Positions 24,636 to 33,688 of a stretch of 38,785 bases of DNA are shown here, one piece after another (position 1 is the first letter of the stretch; every line of letters begins with the position of its first letter). The notes under the pieces were generated by a model. The model was not told the DNA's origin, did no database searches, and was given only the letters and a program-made list of their open reading frames with translations. Position numbers and translations under genes: made by a program. This DNA comes from Cryomorphaceae bacterium (GTDB lineage: Bacteria; Bacteroidota; Bacteroidia; Flavobacteriales; Schleiferiaceae): positions 1-38,785 of the forward strand of contig JAFIEY010000207.1 in assembly GCA_020832345.1 (NCBI GenBank). The letters are read 5' to 3'.

Positions 24636-26108
24636 ATGCTACAATTGATCAAACATTCCTTTTTGGCAGCCATCCGCCGGCGATTTAAGCGCGGAGAATG
24701 GGGCTTAAAGTTATTGCTTGGATTTCTGATCATGTACTTTGGCGTCGCATTTTTCCTTTTGGGGTGGTTGGTATTGCCAGAATTGGCAAAACAAAATATA
24801 ACGGATTCGGTTTCCGCAATTGATTTGAGCGCCCGGTTTATCATTTTCTATGTTGTATCGGATATTCTCATGCGCTTCTTTTTCCAGCCCGCATCATCGG
24901 TTGAATTGCGACACTATGTGCTCCTTCCCATTTCGTATCGAAAATTAATTCATTACATGATGGGGCGCTCGATGTTTAATTTCTTCAACCTCTTGGCCCT
25001 CTTAATAATTTTACCCTTTGCCTATAAACTCATTTTGCCAAATCACGGCGCATTGACCACGAGTTTTTGGCTTTTTGGATTCCTTTCAATCCTGGTTGGA
25101 AACACACTTATTTCCGCATATTTTAAAAGGTTATTTGCCGGAAATTTTCGCGCAGCCATCCTTATGATTGTTGTCGTTATCGGTATTTTTGCTGTTGAGT
25201 TAATTGAAGGTGTATCTTCATTGCACATTTCCGAAAAGGTATTTGGATTTGTATTTTCCGGCCCCTTAGCCATTGCTTTATTAGCTTTTCCCGTGTTGGG
25301 CTATCTCCTTCAACATCGCTTTTTGATGCAACATCGATATGCTGAACAATGGCAGGAATCCGGCGAGGATCAGAGGTTTTGGAATCTTTTGGAATTTTCT
25401 GCAAAAGGGAAAGTTTCTGCTCTGGTCGCCAACGAATGGAATTTAATGATTCGTCACAAAAGAACCCGAACACTTCTTTTGTTTTCCAGCATTTTCCTTT
25501 TCTACGGAATGATTTTTTACAATAGAACCACCGGAGAAGGCAGCGCTATGGAAATATTTGTGGGCATTTTTATCACCGGTTTTGCCGCATTCAATTATGG
25601 CCAGTTTTTAGGCGCTTGGGAAGGTCGATATTTCGACGGAATTTTTTCCAGAAATATTTTTATAGAGGACTTCTACCGGGCTAAATTTCGCCTTTTGGCC
25701 GGACTTATGGGCTTTTCATATCTATTGTCATTGGTTTACGGATTTATGGAAATACGTTTAATTTATCTGCATACGGCTTGCTTTGCTTTTAACCTGGGTC
25801 TCAACAGTTTCCTGTTGCTATTCTTCTCTACTTATCAGCGAAAGCCGTTGGATCTCAGTGCCGGGAGTGCCTTCAATTATCAGGGCACCTCGGCTCTGCA
25901 GTTCCTCATCCTTATCCCATTGATTATTTTACCCATTTTTATTTATATCGCGGTGAAAATGTTTTTTGGCATGTATGCAGGCTACCTCGCGGTTGGTTTG
26001 GTTGGCTTGTTAAGTCTAGCTCTTTCACGCTTATGGATCAAGGGTGTTTCCGATAATTTCCGAGAAAAAAAATATGTCATGGCCGATGGTTTTAGACAAA
26101 AAGAATGA
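24636..26108 (+). CDS. DUF5687 family ABC transporter permease
   Basis: 490 aa, highly hydrophobic with about ten to twelve membrane helices and an N-terminus (IKHSFLAAIRRRFKRGEWG) typical of DUF5687 proteins. These are membrane components encoded next to an ABC ATPase in Bacteroidota; the substrate is unknown. The ATPase gene follows at 26238. MITE-A copy 7 lies between them: the TGA stop uses one base of the gene (26106) and the first two bases of the element. Without the element and one repeat the gene would still stop at the same codon. Confidence 0.85.
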   Translation: MLQLIKHSFLAAIRRRFKRGEWGLKLLLGFLIMYFGVAFFLLGWLVLPELAKQNITDSVSAIDLSARFIIFYVVSDILMRFFFQPASSVELRHYVLLPISYRKLIHYMMGRSMFNFFNLLALLIILPFAYKLILPNHGALTTSFWLFGFLSILVGNTLISAYFKRLFAGNFRAAILMIVVVIGIFAVELIEGVSSLHISEKVFGFVFSGPLAIALLAFPVLGYLLQHRFLMQHRYAEQWQESGEDQRFWNLLEFSAKGKVSALVANEWNLMIRHKRTRTLLLFSSIFLFYGMIFYNRTTGEGSAMEIFVGIFITGFAAFNYGQFLGAWEGRYFDGIFSRNIFIEDFYRAKFRLLAGLMGFSYLLSLVYGFMEIRLIYLHTACFAFNLGLNSFLLLFFSTYQRKPLDLSAGSAFNYQGTSALQFLILIPLIILPIFIYIAVKMFFGMYAGYLAVGLVGLLSLALSRLWIKGVSDNFREKKYVMADGFRQKE

Positions 26109-26161
26109 GTCTGCTCTAAAAAGTCCCTTTCTGCAAAAATCATCCTTTTTAGAATGGACTC
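26107..26161 (-). mobile_element. MITE-A copy 7 (55-bp end-to-end form), flanked by AAGAAT
   Basis: Starts GAGTCTGCTCTAAAAAGTCC and ends CATCCTTTTTAGAATGGACTC, that is, the right end joined to the left end, in reverse orientation. Internal sequence between the two AAATC blocks is missing. AAGAAT direct repeats lie at 26101-26106 and 26162-26167. It forms a hairpin between the permease gene and its ABC ATPase and may dampen read-through. Confidence 0.9.
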
Positions 26162-26237
26162 AAGAATGATAAGTTGTCTTTGCAAAAAATGTCAAAAAAT
26201 TAAAAGTGTAAAGCTTTTTTAAAATCACCAAAACAGG

Positions 26238-26948
26238 ATGAACGAAATATATCTAAAAATTGATTCCGCGGTAAAAAACTACGGAAAAAACGAAGTGCTA
26301 AATATCCCGTCGCTGGAAATAAAGCGGGGCGCATGTTTCGGTTTGGTTGGAAATAATGGTGCGGGTAAAACAACGCTTTTCCGGGCAATTCTCGATTTGA
26401 TTCAATTGGATAATGGAAAAGTGCTTTCCAAGGATATTCAGGTAGATCAAAAAGAAGAATGGAAGCGGCATACTGGATCGTTTCTGGATGAGGGTTTTCT
26501 CATCGACTATTTGCGTCCGGATGAATTTTTTTCCTTTGTAGGACTTACCCATGGTATGGAAAAAACTGCGGTTGCCGAACAATTAGAGGTGTTTGAACCG
26601 TTTTTTAAAGATGAAATTTTAGGCCACAAAAAGTATATCCGGGATTTGTCTAAGGGCAACCAAAAGAAAGTGGGAATTGCCGCAGCCTTTCTGGGTCAAC
26701 CGGAAATAGTATTGCTCGATGAACCGTTTGCCAATCTGGATCCGTCGAGCCAATTTCAATTGCGGGAAATCATAAAAACCCTGTCCAAAGAGCGGGATAT
26801 TACCATGCTAATTTCCAGTCACGATCTCACCCACGTAACGGATGTTTGTTCCAGAATTGTGATTTTGGAAAAGGGGAAAATGGTTAAAGACCTACAGACA
26901 AACCCCCAAACGCTTCAAGAATTGGAAACTTTTTTCCAAACGATTTAA
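26238..26948 (+). CDS. ABC transporter ATP-binding protein, partner of the DUF5687 permease
   Basis: 236 aa single nucleotide-binding domain. Walker A GNNGAGKTT at residues 38-46; signature-like LSKGNQKK; Walker B IVLLDEPFANLDP; switch His in LISSHDLTH. Energises transport with the DUF5687 membrane protein encoded upstream. The two genes are 129 bp apart only because MITE-A copy 7 and flanking sequence intervene. Direction and substrate are unknown. Confidence 0.92.
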   Translation: MNEIYLKIDSAVKNYGKNEVLNIPSLEIKRGACFGLVGNNGAGKTTLFRAILDLIQLDNGKVLSKDIQVDQKEEWKRHTGSFLDEGFLIDYLRPDEFFSFVGLTHGMEKTAVAEQLEVFEPFFKDEILGHKKYIRDLSKGNQKKVGIAAAFLGQPEIVLLDEPFANLDPSSQFQLREIIKTLSKERDITMLISSHDLTHVTDVCSRIVILEKGKMVKDLQTNPQTLQELETFFQTI

Positions 26949-26952
26949 GTTG

Positions 26953-26960
26953 TATGTTTG
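26953..26960 (+). promoter_or_regulatory. -7 box TATGTTTG for the small hydrophobic ORF
   Basis: Exact TAnnTTTG match 36 bp upstream of the small ORF and 4 bp after the preceding ABC gene. No TTG at the exact -33 position. Confidence 0.4.
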
Positions 26961-26996
26961 ACAAGTAATTTTTAACTCACCAAAAAATCAAATTTT

Positions 26997-27074
26997 ATGA
27001 CACTAATTGCTCTATTTTTAATCTTTGTAATCTCCTTCTTAGTGCAGTTTGTCACCAGACTTTTTTTATCATAA
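26997..27074 (+). CDS. possible small membrane peptide, 25 aa
   Basis: ATG to TAA, 25 codons, encoding a peptide that begins MTLIALFLIFVISF and ends with RLFLS. Almost all residues are hydrophobic, with one Gln, one Thr and one Arg near the C-terminus, so it would form a single membrane helix. It has a -7 box 36 bp upstream and lies between an ABC ATPase and a second ABC set. No homology can be judged at this length. It could be chance in an AT-rich spacer; membrane microproteins that bind transporters do exist in other bacteria. Confidence 0.35.
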   Translation: MTLIALFLIFVISFLVQFVTRLFLS

Positions 27075-27258
27075 GAATCAATTTGTAATTTCTTTTTTAG
27101 TTTTTGGCCATCGTTCAATTCAGCAATTGTTCGTCAGGGGAGGGGGCGTGGATAAATGAATGTGATTTTTGGCTGTAACTTTAATTTTGAGTCCTTCCTT
27201 CAGGTAAAGAGAAATAGCGATTGAACTTTTTTACAGGGATAAATACATTTTTTCATTC

Positions 27259-28131
27259 ATGAAACTAATTATCAACCAGCTTAATAAGCAATATAGCAAC
27301 GGGGTAAAGGCTTTACATAATGTAAGTCTGACCATAGAAAAAGGCATGTTCGGTCTTTTGGGGCCAAATGGCGCCGGCAAATCCTCCCTTATGCGAACCT
27401 TGGCGACTTTACAGGAAGCAGATAGCGGATCGGTATTTCTCGGGGACATTGATGTTTTGCAACAAAAACACGAAGTGCGCAAAGTGTTGGGTTACCTGCC
27501 TCAGGAGTTTGGGGTTTATCCACGGTTTTCCGCTGTTGATTTACTGCATCATTTGGCCATTCTCAAAGGATTTGAAAATGCTGCGCAACGTTCGGAAATG
27601 GTCGATTACCTATTGCAAAAAGTCAACCTTTACGAACACCGAAAAAAGTCGGTTAGTGCTTATTCCGGGGGGATGCGACAAAGGTTTGGTATTGCCCAGT
27701 GTCTTATTGGCGACCCGAAATTGGTCATAGTGGATGAACCCACTGCGGGTTTAGATCCCGGCGAAAGAAACCGGTTCTATAATATTCTCAGCGAAATAGG
27801 CGAGCAAACCATCGTGATTCTATCCACACATATCGTACAAGATGTTCGCGAACTCTGTACGCAAATGGCCATTATGGATGAAGGAAGCGTTTTGTTTAAT
27901 GGCTCAACCGATGAAGCTTTGAAATTGGTCACCGGAAAGGTATTTGAAAAAAGTTTAGAAAAATCTGAACTCGAAGCATATCAAGAGAAATATCAGGTCA
28001 TTTCAAATAAGCTAATCGGAGGTAAGCCCAGTATTCACGTGTTTTCCGAAACTTCAATCAACGGTGGATTTTTTAAGGCAGAAGCTACCTTGGAGGACGT
28101 TTTCTTTGCCAAGATCAACGGATTGATTTAA
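27259..28131 (+). CDS. ABC transporter ATP-binding protein, partner of the permease-peptidase fusion
   Basis: 290 aa. Walker A GPNGAGKS at residues 35-42, Q-loop GYLPQEFG, signature YSGGMRQR, Walker B LVIVDEPTAGLDP and switch His in LSTHIVQD. About 70 C-terminal residues form an extra domain common to ABC-2 ATPases. It is 20 bp upstream of the very large permease/M1 peptidase gene and surely in its operon. Confidence 0.93.
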   Translation: MKLIINQLNKQYSNGVKALHNVSLTIEKGMFGLLGPNGAGKSSLMRTLATLQEADSGSVFLGDIDVLQQKHEVRKVLGYLPQEFGVYPRFSAVDLLHHLAILKGFENAAQRSEMVDYLLQKVNLYEHRKKSVSAYSGGMRQRFGIAQCLIGDPKLVIVDEPTAGLDPGERNRFYNILSEIGEQTIVILSTHIVQDVRELCTQMAIMDEGSVLFNGSTDEALKLVTGKVFEKSLEKSELEAYQEKYQVISNKLIGGKPSIHVFSETSINGGFFKAEATLEDVFFAKINGLI

Positions 28132-28151
28132 CCCATTTTGCCAGATTAACC

Positions 28152-31100
28152 ATGTGGAAGTTTATACGTTACGAATGGAAATATTGGATCCGCACACCGA
28201 TGTTGTGGATTTTTCTTTTGATAAATAGTCTTCTAATTTTCGGCGCGACTACATCCGATCAAATCATTGTTGGGGGCGCTGTGGGCAATGTGTTTAAAAA
28301 CGCCCCAACCGTGATTCAAAATTACTACGGTGTTCTTTCGCTTATTGGATTGCTGATGACCACGGCCTTTATGAATGCCACAGCAAACCGGGACTTCGGC
28401 ACCGGAATGTACCAGTTTGTTTTCAGCTCTCCCATTAAAAAGCACGAATATTTCTTTGGTAAATTTATTGGCGCACTTACCATTTCCATGATCCCATTTT
28501 TAGGTGTTTCCATTGGCGTTCTTATTGGATCTGAAATGCCGTGGGTAAACCCGGATCGATTTGGTCCAATTTTGTGGTCCGGACATATTCACGGGTTTTT
28601 AGCCTTTGCCGTTTTTAATACCTTTATTGCCGGCGTAATTCTCTACGGTTTGGCAGTGGTTTTCCGCTCTTCTATCGTTTCCTTTATCGGTGCAATGGGC
28701 ATACTTGTGCTCTATGGCTTAAGTGAAGGCTATGTAGATGATATCGAGCGGGAATGGTTGGCGAACTTATTAGACCCATTTGGATTCCACCCATTTTCAA
28801 CACTTTCAAAATATTTTACCGTTGAGGATACCAATACGTTGGCCGTTCCATTAGTGGGTCAATTTCTCTTCAACAGATTGGTATGGGCCGGTTTGGCCTT
28901 ATTGATTTTATTTGGACTTTATTACAGGTTTTCATTTTTCACTAAAAAGGAAAAATCCCGAAAAACGGTTGCTGCCAAACCAACACCAATCAAGGCGATT
29001 TTCAAGCCCAAAGCTGTTAAACCGCGTTACGGATTTTCGTTGCGAACCTTTTTTCACCTAATATTATTTGAAACCAAAGCTGTCATTAAAAATCCGACTT
29101 TCATCATTATTTCTGTCATCGGACTCGTGTTGCTTATCATTGATCTTACAAGCTTTACCGGAGCTTATGGCACAACCCGATACCCGGTAACCTACAGTGT
29201 TGTGGACAGCATTCAGAGTAATTTTTACATTTTCACCATCGCCATTATTACCTTTTATACCGGGGTTTTGGTTTGGAAAGAAAGGGATGTGAAGTTTGAC
29301 GAAATTCAGGATGTAACATCTGTTTCTTCGGGTAAATTGCTGATAGCTAAAATCTTCGGCTTGCTTCTGGCCATCGAATTGCTTTTTGTCTTTACCATCT
29401 TGTTTGGCGTCATCGCGCAATTGATGTTTGGCTATACGCGATTTGAACTTCCGGTTTACTTCTGGAAAATCATGGTGATCGATGGATTAAAATTTTCCTT
29501 CCTCATTGTTATTGCAATGTTTATTCATTTCCTGATCAACAATAGATACATCGGGTATTTTGTTTTTATCATTTTTATTGTTGTGAATTCCTTTATCTGG
29601 TCTGTCCTTCAGGTCAATTCCAATATGCTGGATTTTGGTTCTATCCCAACGGGTATTTATTCGGATATGAATGGGTTTGGACCATTTGTTCCAGGGATAT
29701 TTTGGTTTGGGCTGTATTGGACACTTTTTTGCGGAATTTTGGTCATGCTGATGTACGGTTTTTTTATTCGCGGTGTTGAATATCGATTTGGAAAGCGCCT
29801 TGCAATTGCCGGACAGCGCATAAAAAAACAAGCTGTATGGGGAATTATGGTACTTGTGCTCTTTTTGATGTGTGGCAGCTGGGTTTATTACAATACCAAG
29901 ATTTTAAATCCCTATTTCTCTGGAAAAGAAATAGAGAATTTCCGGGAGCAATACGAGCTAAAGTACAAACAATACGAGGGAATTCCCCAGCCAAGGTATA
30001 TTTCTTTGGATTTCTTTATTGACATATTTCCCTATCAACGGGATTTAATGGTTAGGGCTGAAACCAAAATCGTCAACAAACACGATTTACCCATTGAGGA
30101 ACTACATTTTGTTTTACCCGCCATGCCCGACACGGTGGAAATAGAAATTCCGGGCGCTGTTCTTCGTTTGAATGATCATGAATTGCGGTATCGCATTTAC
30201 GACCTTAAAACCCCAATGAATCCGGGTGACACCTTGTCCATGCTGGTGCGCAGTGAGAAAATAACCCGGGGTTTTGAAAACTACGTAAAGGTTACATCCA
30301 TTACCCAAAATGGTACATTTTTTAACAATGGCGACTTTATGCCCGTGTTTGGCTACAGCAGGGATCGGGAGTTGACCGACAAAAACAAGCGCAAGAAAAA
30401 GGGATTGCCCGTTCGGAAGCGAATGGCACAACTCGACGAAAATGATTTGGTAAATCGCGCAAACACGTATATTTCCCAGGATGCAGATTGGGTGGAAGTA
30501 ACCACCACCATTAGCACGGCAGCAGATCAAATTGCTGTGGCACCCGGTAGTTTGGTTTGGGAAAAAACCGAAGGGGACAGAAGGATTTTCCATTATACCC
30601 TCGATCACAAATCGATTAATTTTTACGCTTTTATTTCGGCGAAATACGAAGTTGCCCGTGAGCGTTGGAACGATATTGATTTTGAGGTTTACTATCATCC
30701 CGATCACAGTTATAATGTGCCCAACATGCTGAGAAGTATGCAAAAATCCCTCGAATACTTCACGGAAAATTTTGGTCCATATACGCACAAACAGTGTCGG
30801 ATCATTGAATTTCCCCGTTATGCTTCTTTTGCCCAGGCATTTCCGGGAACCATGCCCTATAGCGAAGGTATTGGTTTTATTACGGATTTGAGGAATGTAA
30901 CTGAGGATGATATCGATTTGGTTTATTACGTCGTTGCCCACGAAATGAGCCACCAATATTGGGCACATCAACTCATTGGTGCAGATATGGCCGGCTCCGT
31001 GATGATGAGTGAAAGTTTTTCCCAATACGCTGCCCTTATGGTCATGGAAAAAGCCTATGGTCGCGATAAGATGAAGAAGTTTTTGAAATATGAAATGGAT

Positions 31101-31727
31101 GGTTATTTGCGGGGAAGAGGTTTTGAACGACTGGGTGAACGTCCACTTTCGGAAGTTGAAAATCAAGGATATATTCATTATCAAAAGGGTAGCGTGGTCA
31201 TGTATTATCTCAAAGAAATGATTGGTGAATCGGCCTTAAATCGCGCCCTGGCCAGTTTGATCGAAGATTACGGGTACAGTGAGCCGCCATATCCAACTTC
31301 ACTTTCGGCTTTACGTGCATTTCGCGCGGAAACCCCCGATTCGCTTCAGTACCTCATCGACGATTTATTTGAAAATATCACATTGTTTTCCAATAGAGTA
31401 GAAGAGGCCTATTGGGAAAAACAAGGCGATGAATATTTGGTCACCTTCAATACGGTAAGTGAGAAGTTTTACGCTGACACATTGGGAAAAGAAACCAGTG
31501 TACCCTTGGATGATTACATTGATATCGGAATATTTGGGTTTACCGAAAATAAAAAAGTTTTGGGCAAACCGTTAAAATACAAACGTGTAAAAATTAACCA
31601 AAAAGAAAATACCTATTCCTTTCTGGTTAAGGAAAAGCCGCAACACGTAGGCATTGATCCGTATAATTATTTGGTGGATAGAATTCCTGAGGACAATGTG
31701 AAAAAGGTTTTTGAGTTTTCGGATTGA
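28152..31727 (+). CDS. ABC-2 permease fused to an M1-family aminopeptidase
   Basis: 1191 aa. Residues about 1-600 carry two sets of ABC-2-type membrane helices (near 15-275 and 320-600). Residues about 610-1190 form an M1 zinc aminopeptidase-like domain: HEMSH at 930-934 and a third zinc ligand Glu954 in MSESFSQYAAL, giving HExxH-X19-E, one residue longer than the classical X18 spacing, as I recall for this fused family. A GTMPYSEGIGF stretch stands where classical enzymes have GxMEN. The peptidase domain should face the periplasm. A link between transport and peptide cleavage is inferred from the fusion; no substrate is known. It is co-transcribed with the ATPase upstream. Confidence 0.9.
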   Translation: MWKFIRYEWKYWIRTPMLWIFLLINSLLIFGATTSDQIIVGGAVGNVFKNAPTVIQNYYGVLSLIGLLMTTAFMNATANRDFGTGMYQFVFSSPIKKHEYFFGKFIGALTISMIPFLGVSIGVLIGSEMPWVNPDRFGPILWSGHIHGFLAFAVFNTFIAGVILYGLAVVFRSSIVSFIGAMGILVLYGLSEGYVDDIEREWLANLLDPFGFHPFSTLSKYFTVEDTNTLAVPLVGQFLFNRLVWAGLALLILFGLYYRFSFFTKKEKSRKTVAAKPTPIKAIFKPKAVKPRYGFSLRTFFHLILFETKAVIKNPTFIIISVIGLVLLIIDLTSFTGAYGTTRYPVTYSVVDSIQSNFYIFTIAIITFYTGVLVWKERDVKFDEIQDVTSVSSGKLLIAKIFGLLLAIELLFVFTILFGVIAQLMFGYTRFELPVYFWKIMVIDGLKFSFLIVIAMFIHFLINNRYIGYFVFIIFIVVNSFIWSVLQVNSNMLDFGSIPTGIYSDMNGFGPFVPGIFWFGLYWTLFCGILVMLMYGFFIRGVEYRFGKRLAIAGQRIKKQAVWGIMVLVLFLMCGSWVYYNTKILNPYFSGKEIENFREQYELKYKQYEGIPQPRYISLDFFIDIFPYQRDLMVRAETKIVNKHDLPIEELHFVLPAMPDTVEIEIPGAVLRLNDHELRYRIYDLKTPMNPGDTLSMLVRSEKITRGFENYVKVTSITQNGTFFNNGDFMPVFGYSRDRELTDKNKRKKKGLPVRKRMAQLDENDLVNRANTYISQDADWVEVTTTISTAADQIAVAPGSLVWEKTEGDRRIFHYTLDHKSINFYAFISAKYEVARERWNDIDFEVYYHPDHSYNVPNMLRSMQKSLEYFTENFGPYTHKQCRIIEFPRYASFAQAFPGTMPYSEGIGFITDLRNVTEDDIDLVYYVVAHEMSHQYWAHQLIGADMAGSVMMSESFSQYAALMVMEKAYGRDKMKKFLKYEMDGYLRGRGFERLGERPLSEVENQGYIHYQKGSVVMYYLKEMIGESALNRALASLIEDYGYSEPPYPTSLSALRAFRAETPDSLQYLIDDLFENITLFSNRVEEAYWEKQGDEYLVTFNTVSEKFYADTLGKETSVPLDDYIDIGIFGFTENKKVLGKPLKYKRVKINQKENTYSFLVKEKPQHVGIDPYNYLVDRIPEDNVKKVFEFSD

Positions 31728-31738
31728 GAGAAATAAAT

Positions 31739-31746
31739 TATCTTTG
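31739..31746 (+). promoter_or_regulatory. -7 box TATCTTTG for the TPR gene
   Basis: Exact TAnnTTTG match 9 bp before the TPR gene ATG, just after the stop of the permease-peptidase gene. A TTTTTG run lies 25 bp upstream, longer than the ideal 19 bp. Confidence 0.4.
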
Positions 31747-31755
31747 ACAATAAAA

Positions 31756-33540
31756 ATGCGACGAACCATTTTCTTGATTTGCATTTGTTTGTCCGGTTTG
31801 ACCATGTCCGGTCAAAATTTTGAATTTTATAAAACCTACGGCGATTCTCTTATAAAACTAAAGGAATATGCCAAACTAATTGAATTTTTTGAAGGAGAAA
31901 TAAAAAAATATCCCGAAAACGATACAATTTGTCAGTATTTGGGTTTGTTCTATTTCAATAATAAACAAATAGAACAAGCTGTAAAAAATCTTAAAAAAGC
32001 CATTTTCCTAAACCCTGAATGTATCAATTGTTATACAAGTCTGGCATCAATTTACGCAACTCAAAGAGATTTTGAAAAAGCCATTCAATACGCAGATACA
32101 GCGATTGATTTGGACAAAAAGAGCGGGGATCCTTTGGCTTTGCGAGCAAGAATTCACAATTTAAATGGAAATACATTTTATGCTAAAATGGATTTTAATA
32201 AAGCATTTCGCAAAGAAATAAAAAATCCTCAATCATACATTTGGCATGCAAAGTTTAATAATCAACAGGGTTTTAGCGTATCAGCTATAAGCAATCTTGA
32301 AAAGGCCATATCCATGGATTCCACGCTGATTGAGGCTAGAATAGAATTGGCGATGATTCATTTTTATAGCGGTCATTTTGAAGATGTCATTTCTGAAATA
32401 AATACCGTATTAAAACACGACAAAGAAAATGCAATGGCCTACAATATTTTGGCAACTGCATATAAAGAGCTCCAGGATTTTGAAACCTCGGAGGAATTAT
32501 TTAATTTGGGTATTGATTATGCCGATTCCAGTGAATTACACATGCTGCTTTACAATCGAACATCTCTATATCACAGCATGGAGGATATGGAACGCAAATG
32601 TGCGGATTTAAACAGTTTAATTGTGCTATCCGAAAGCGGTTGGATAAACGACACCAATTTGACGCGTCAAAATGAAATCGAAGCAAATGCCTTTTGCGAC
32701 AGTAATTTTCAGGAGTATTTTTATCAGCGGGGAATAGCTGCTTATAATTTGTCACAATATGAGGAAGCCATAAATTGGTATAAAAAAGGACTAAATCGCT
32801 TTCCCGATAGTTATTTGACCTTATCATTTTTGGGCAATGCATATTACAAAAACAACCAATTTGATGAAGCGCTGGCTGCGTATTATGAAGTTTTGAAAAA
32901 TGCAGAAAAGATGAAAATTGAAATTCGGCAAAATGAAAGAGCGCGATTTATGGACAATGTTGATTTTTATTACAATGGAAACTTAGCGCAAGTTCATCAA
33001 TTTACCGCAGAATGTTTATTGTACATCAATAAGCCGGAGGAAGCTTTGGCTCATGCAAATAGTGCACTCTCTATTTCACGCGATATACCAGATTTAAAAG
33101 ATTTGGGATTTTTTTATACCAGAGGCCTTGTCAACCTAATGCTGATGCGATTTCAAGAAGCCATTGCGGATTTTAATGCCGATTTGGAAACGAGAGAAAA
33201 TCCCGAAGCCAAAATTTATCGAGCCATTGCTAGAATGAGCCTTTTGGGCAATATCAACAAACAGGCAAAAAATATAAACCCTTTGGAGGGGGTTGATCAA
33301 GATTGGTTTAAAAGTCGAAAGGCCATTACAGATGATGCGGATTTACTGATTATCGAAAGGAGTCTGGAAGATTGTAACGAGGTCATCGAAAAATACCCCG
33401 AATACGCTCATGCATATTACAACAGAGCGTTGATAAAATATTTTACCAAATCTGGAGACCATTGTCCCGATTTGATTTTAGCCAAAAAATTTGGGCAAGA
33501 AATTAATGAAAATCACACTTTAAACTGTGATTTGGATTAA
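31756..33540 (+). CDS. exported tetratricopeptide repeat protein
   Basis: 594 aa from the ATG at 31756, which begins the signal peptide MRRTIFLICICLSGLTMSGQ; a longer frame from TTG at 31711 would overlap the preceding gene and bury the signal. The mature protein has many TPR units with the usual W/L/G/Y/A/F/A/P spacing, for example AVKNLKKAIFLNPECINCY, AIQYADTAIDLDK, AINWYKKGLNRFPDSY and ALAYYEVLK-like segments. TPR arrays bind other proteins; partner unknown. Its base composition is more AT-rich than its neighbours. The stop TAA (33538-33540) is part of the TAAGTA duplication made by MITE-B. Confidence 0.85.
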   Translation: MRRTIFLICICLSGLTMSGQNFEFYKTYGDSLIKLKEYAKLIEFFEGEIKKYPENDTICQYLGLFYFNNKQIEQAVKNLKKAIFLNPECINCYTSLASIYATQRDFEKAIQYADTAIDLDKKSGDPLALRARIHNLNGNTFYAKMDFNKAFRKEIKNPQSYIWHAKFNNQQGFSVSAISNLEKAISMDSTLIEARIELAMIHFYSGHFEDVISEINTVLKHDKENAMAYNILATAYKELQDFETSEELFNLGIDYADSSELHMLLYNRTSLYHSMEDMERKCADLNSLIVLSESGWINDTNLTRQNEIEANAFCDSNFQEYFYQRGIAAYNLSQYEEAINWYKKGLNRFPDSYLTLSFLGNAYYKNNQFDEALAAYYEVLKNAEKMKIEIRQNERARFMDNVDFYYNGNLAQVHQFTAECLLYINKPEEALAHANSALSISRDIPDLKDLGFFYTRGLVNLMLMRFQEAIADFNADLETRENPEAKIYRAIARMSLLGNINKQAKNINPLEGVDQDWFKSRKAITDDADLLIIERSLEDCNEVIEKYPEYAHAYYNRALIKYFTKSGDHCPDLILAKKFGQEINENHTLNCDLD

Positions 33541-33543
33541 GTA

Positions 33544-33688
33544 GTGTCTGTCTATAAAGGTCCGATAGCTTCGTTATGCTCAGTTGAATATCCAGTCATT
33601 TACTTCAGTAAAATCCCTGATATTCAACGGTCACAAGCCTCGATCTCGAACTTTCTAGAGCAGCCACTATGACTTTATGGACAAGCTC
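33544..33688 (+). mobile_element. MITE-B, flanked by TAAGTA direct repeats
   Basis: 145-bp element with imperfect terminal inverted repeats: left GTGTCTGTCTATAAAG, right reverse complement GAGCTTGTCCATAAAG. Inside it GTTGAATATC (33577-33586 region) pairs with GATATTCAAC, and TTTACT with AGTAAA, so a nested hairpin is formed. TAAGTA occurs at 33538-33543 and 33689-33694 as target duplication; the left copy includes the stop codon of the TPR gene. It carries no ORF of note and is unrelated to MITE-A in sequence. Confidence 0.75.

Larger units (their letters stand above)
26949..27258. other. 310-bp spacer between two ABC transporter sets
   Basis: Contains a TATGTTTG -7 box (26953-26960), a 25-codon hydrophobic ORF (26997-27074) and, near the end, TTG (27221-27223), 20 bp, TACATTTT (27244-27251). 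That weak promoter would start transcription at or next to the ATG at 27259, giving a leaderless message. An isolated GAGTCC at 27189 is not a MITE-A copy. I see nothing else in it. Confidence 0.5.

Noticed and set aside
27188-27200. GAGTCCTTCC as another MITE-A left end
   Set aside because: Only the first six bases match; no further arm and no right end nearby.
30114-31184. Minus-strand 356-codon ORF opposite the M1 peptidase domain
   Set aside because: It is antisense to a gene with clear catalytic motifs; the antisense translation shows no known domain and reflects codon bias.
31711-31755. Extended N-terminus of the TPR protein from TTG at 31711
   Set aside because: It would overlap the preceding gene and place 15 charged residues ahead of a clear signal peptide; a -7 box lies at 31739-31746.
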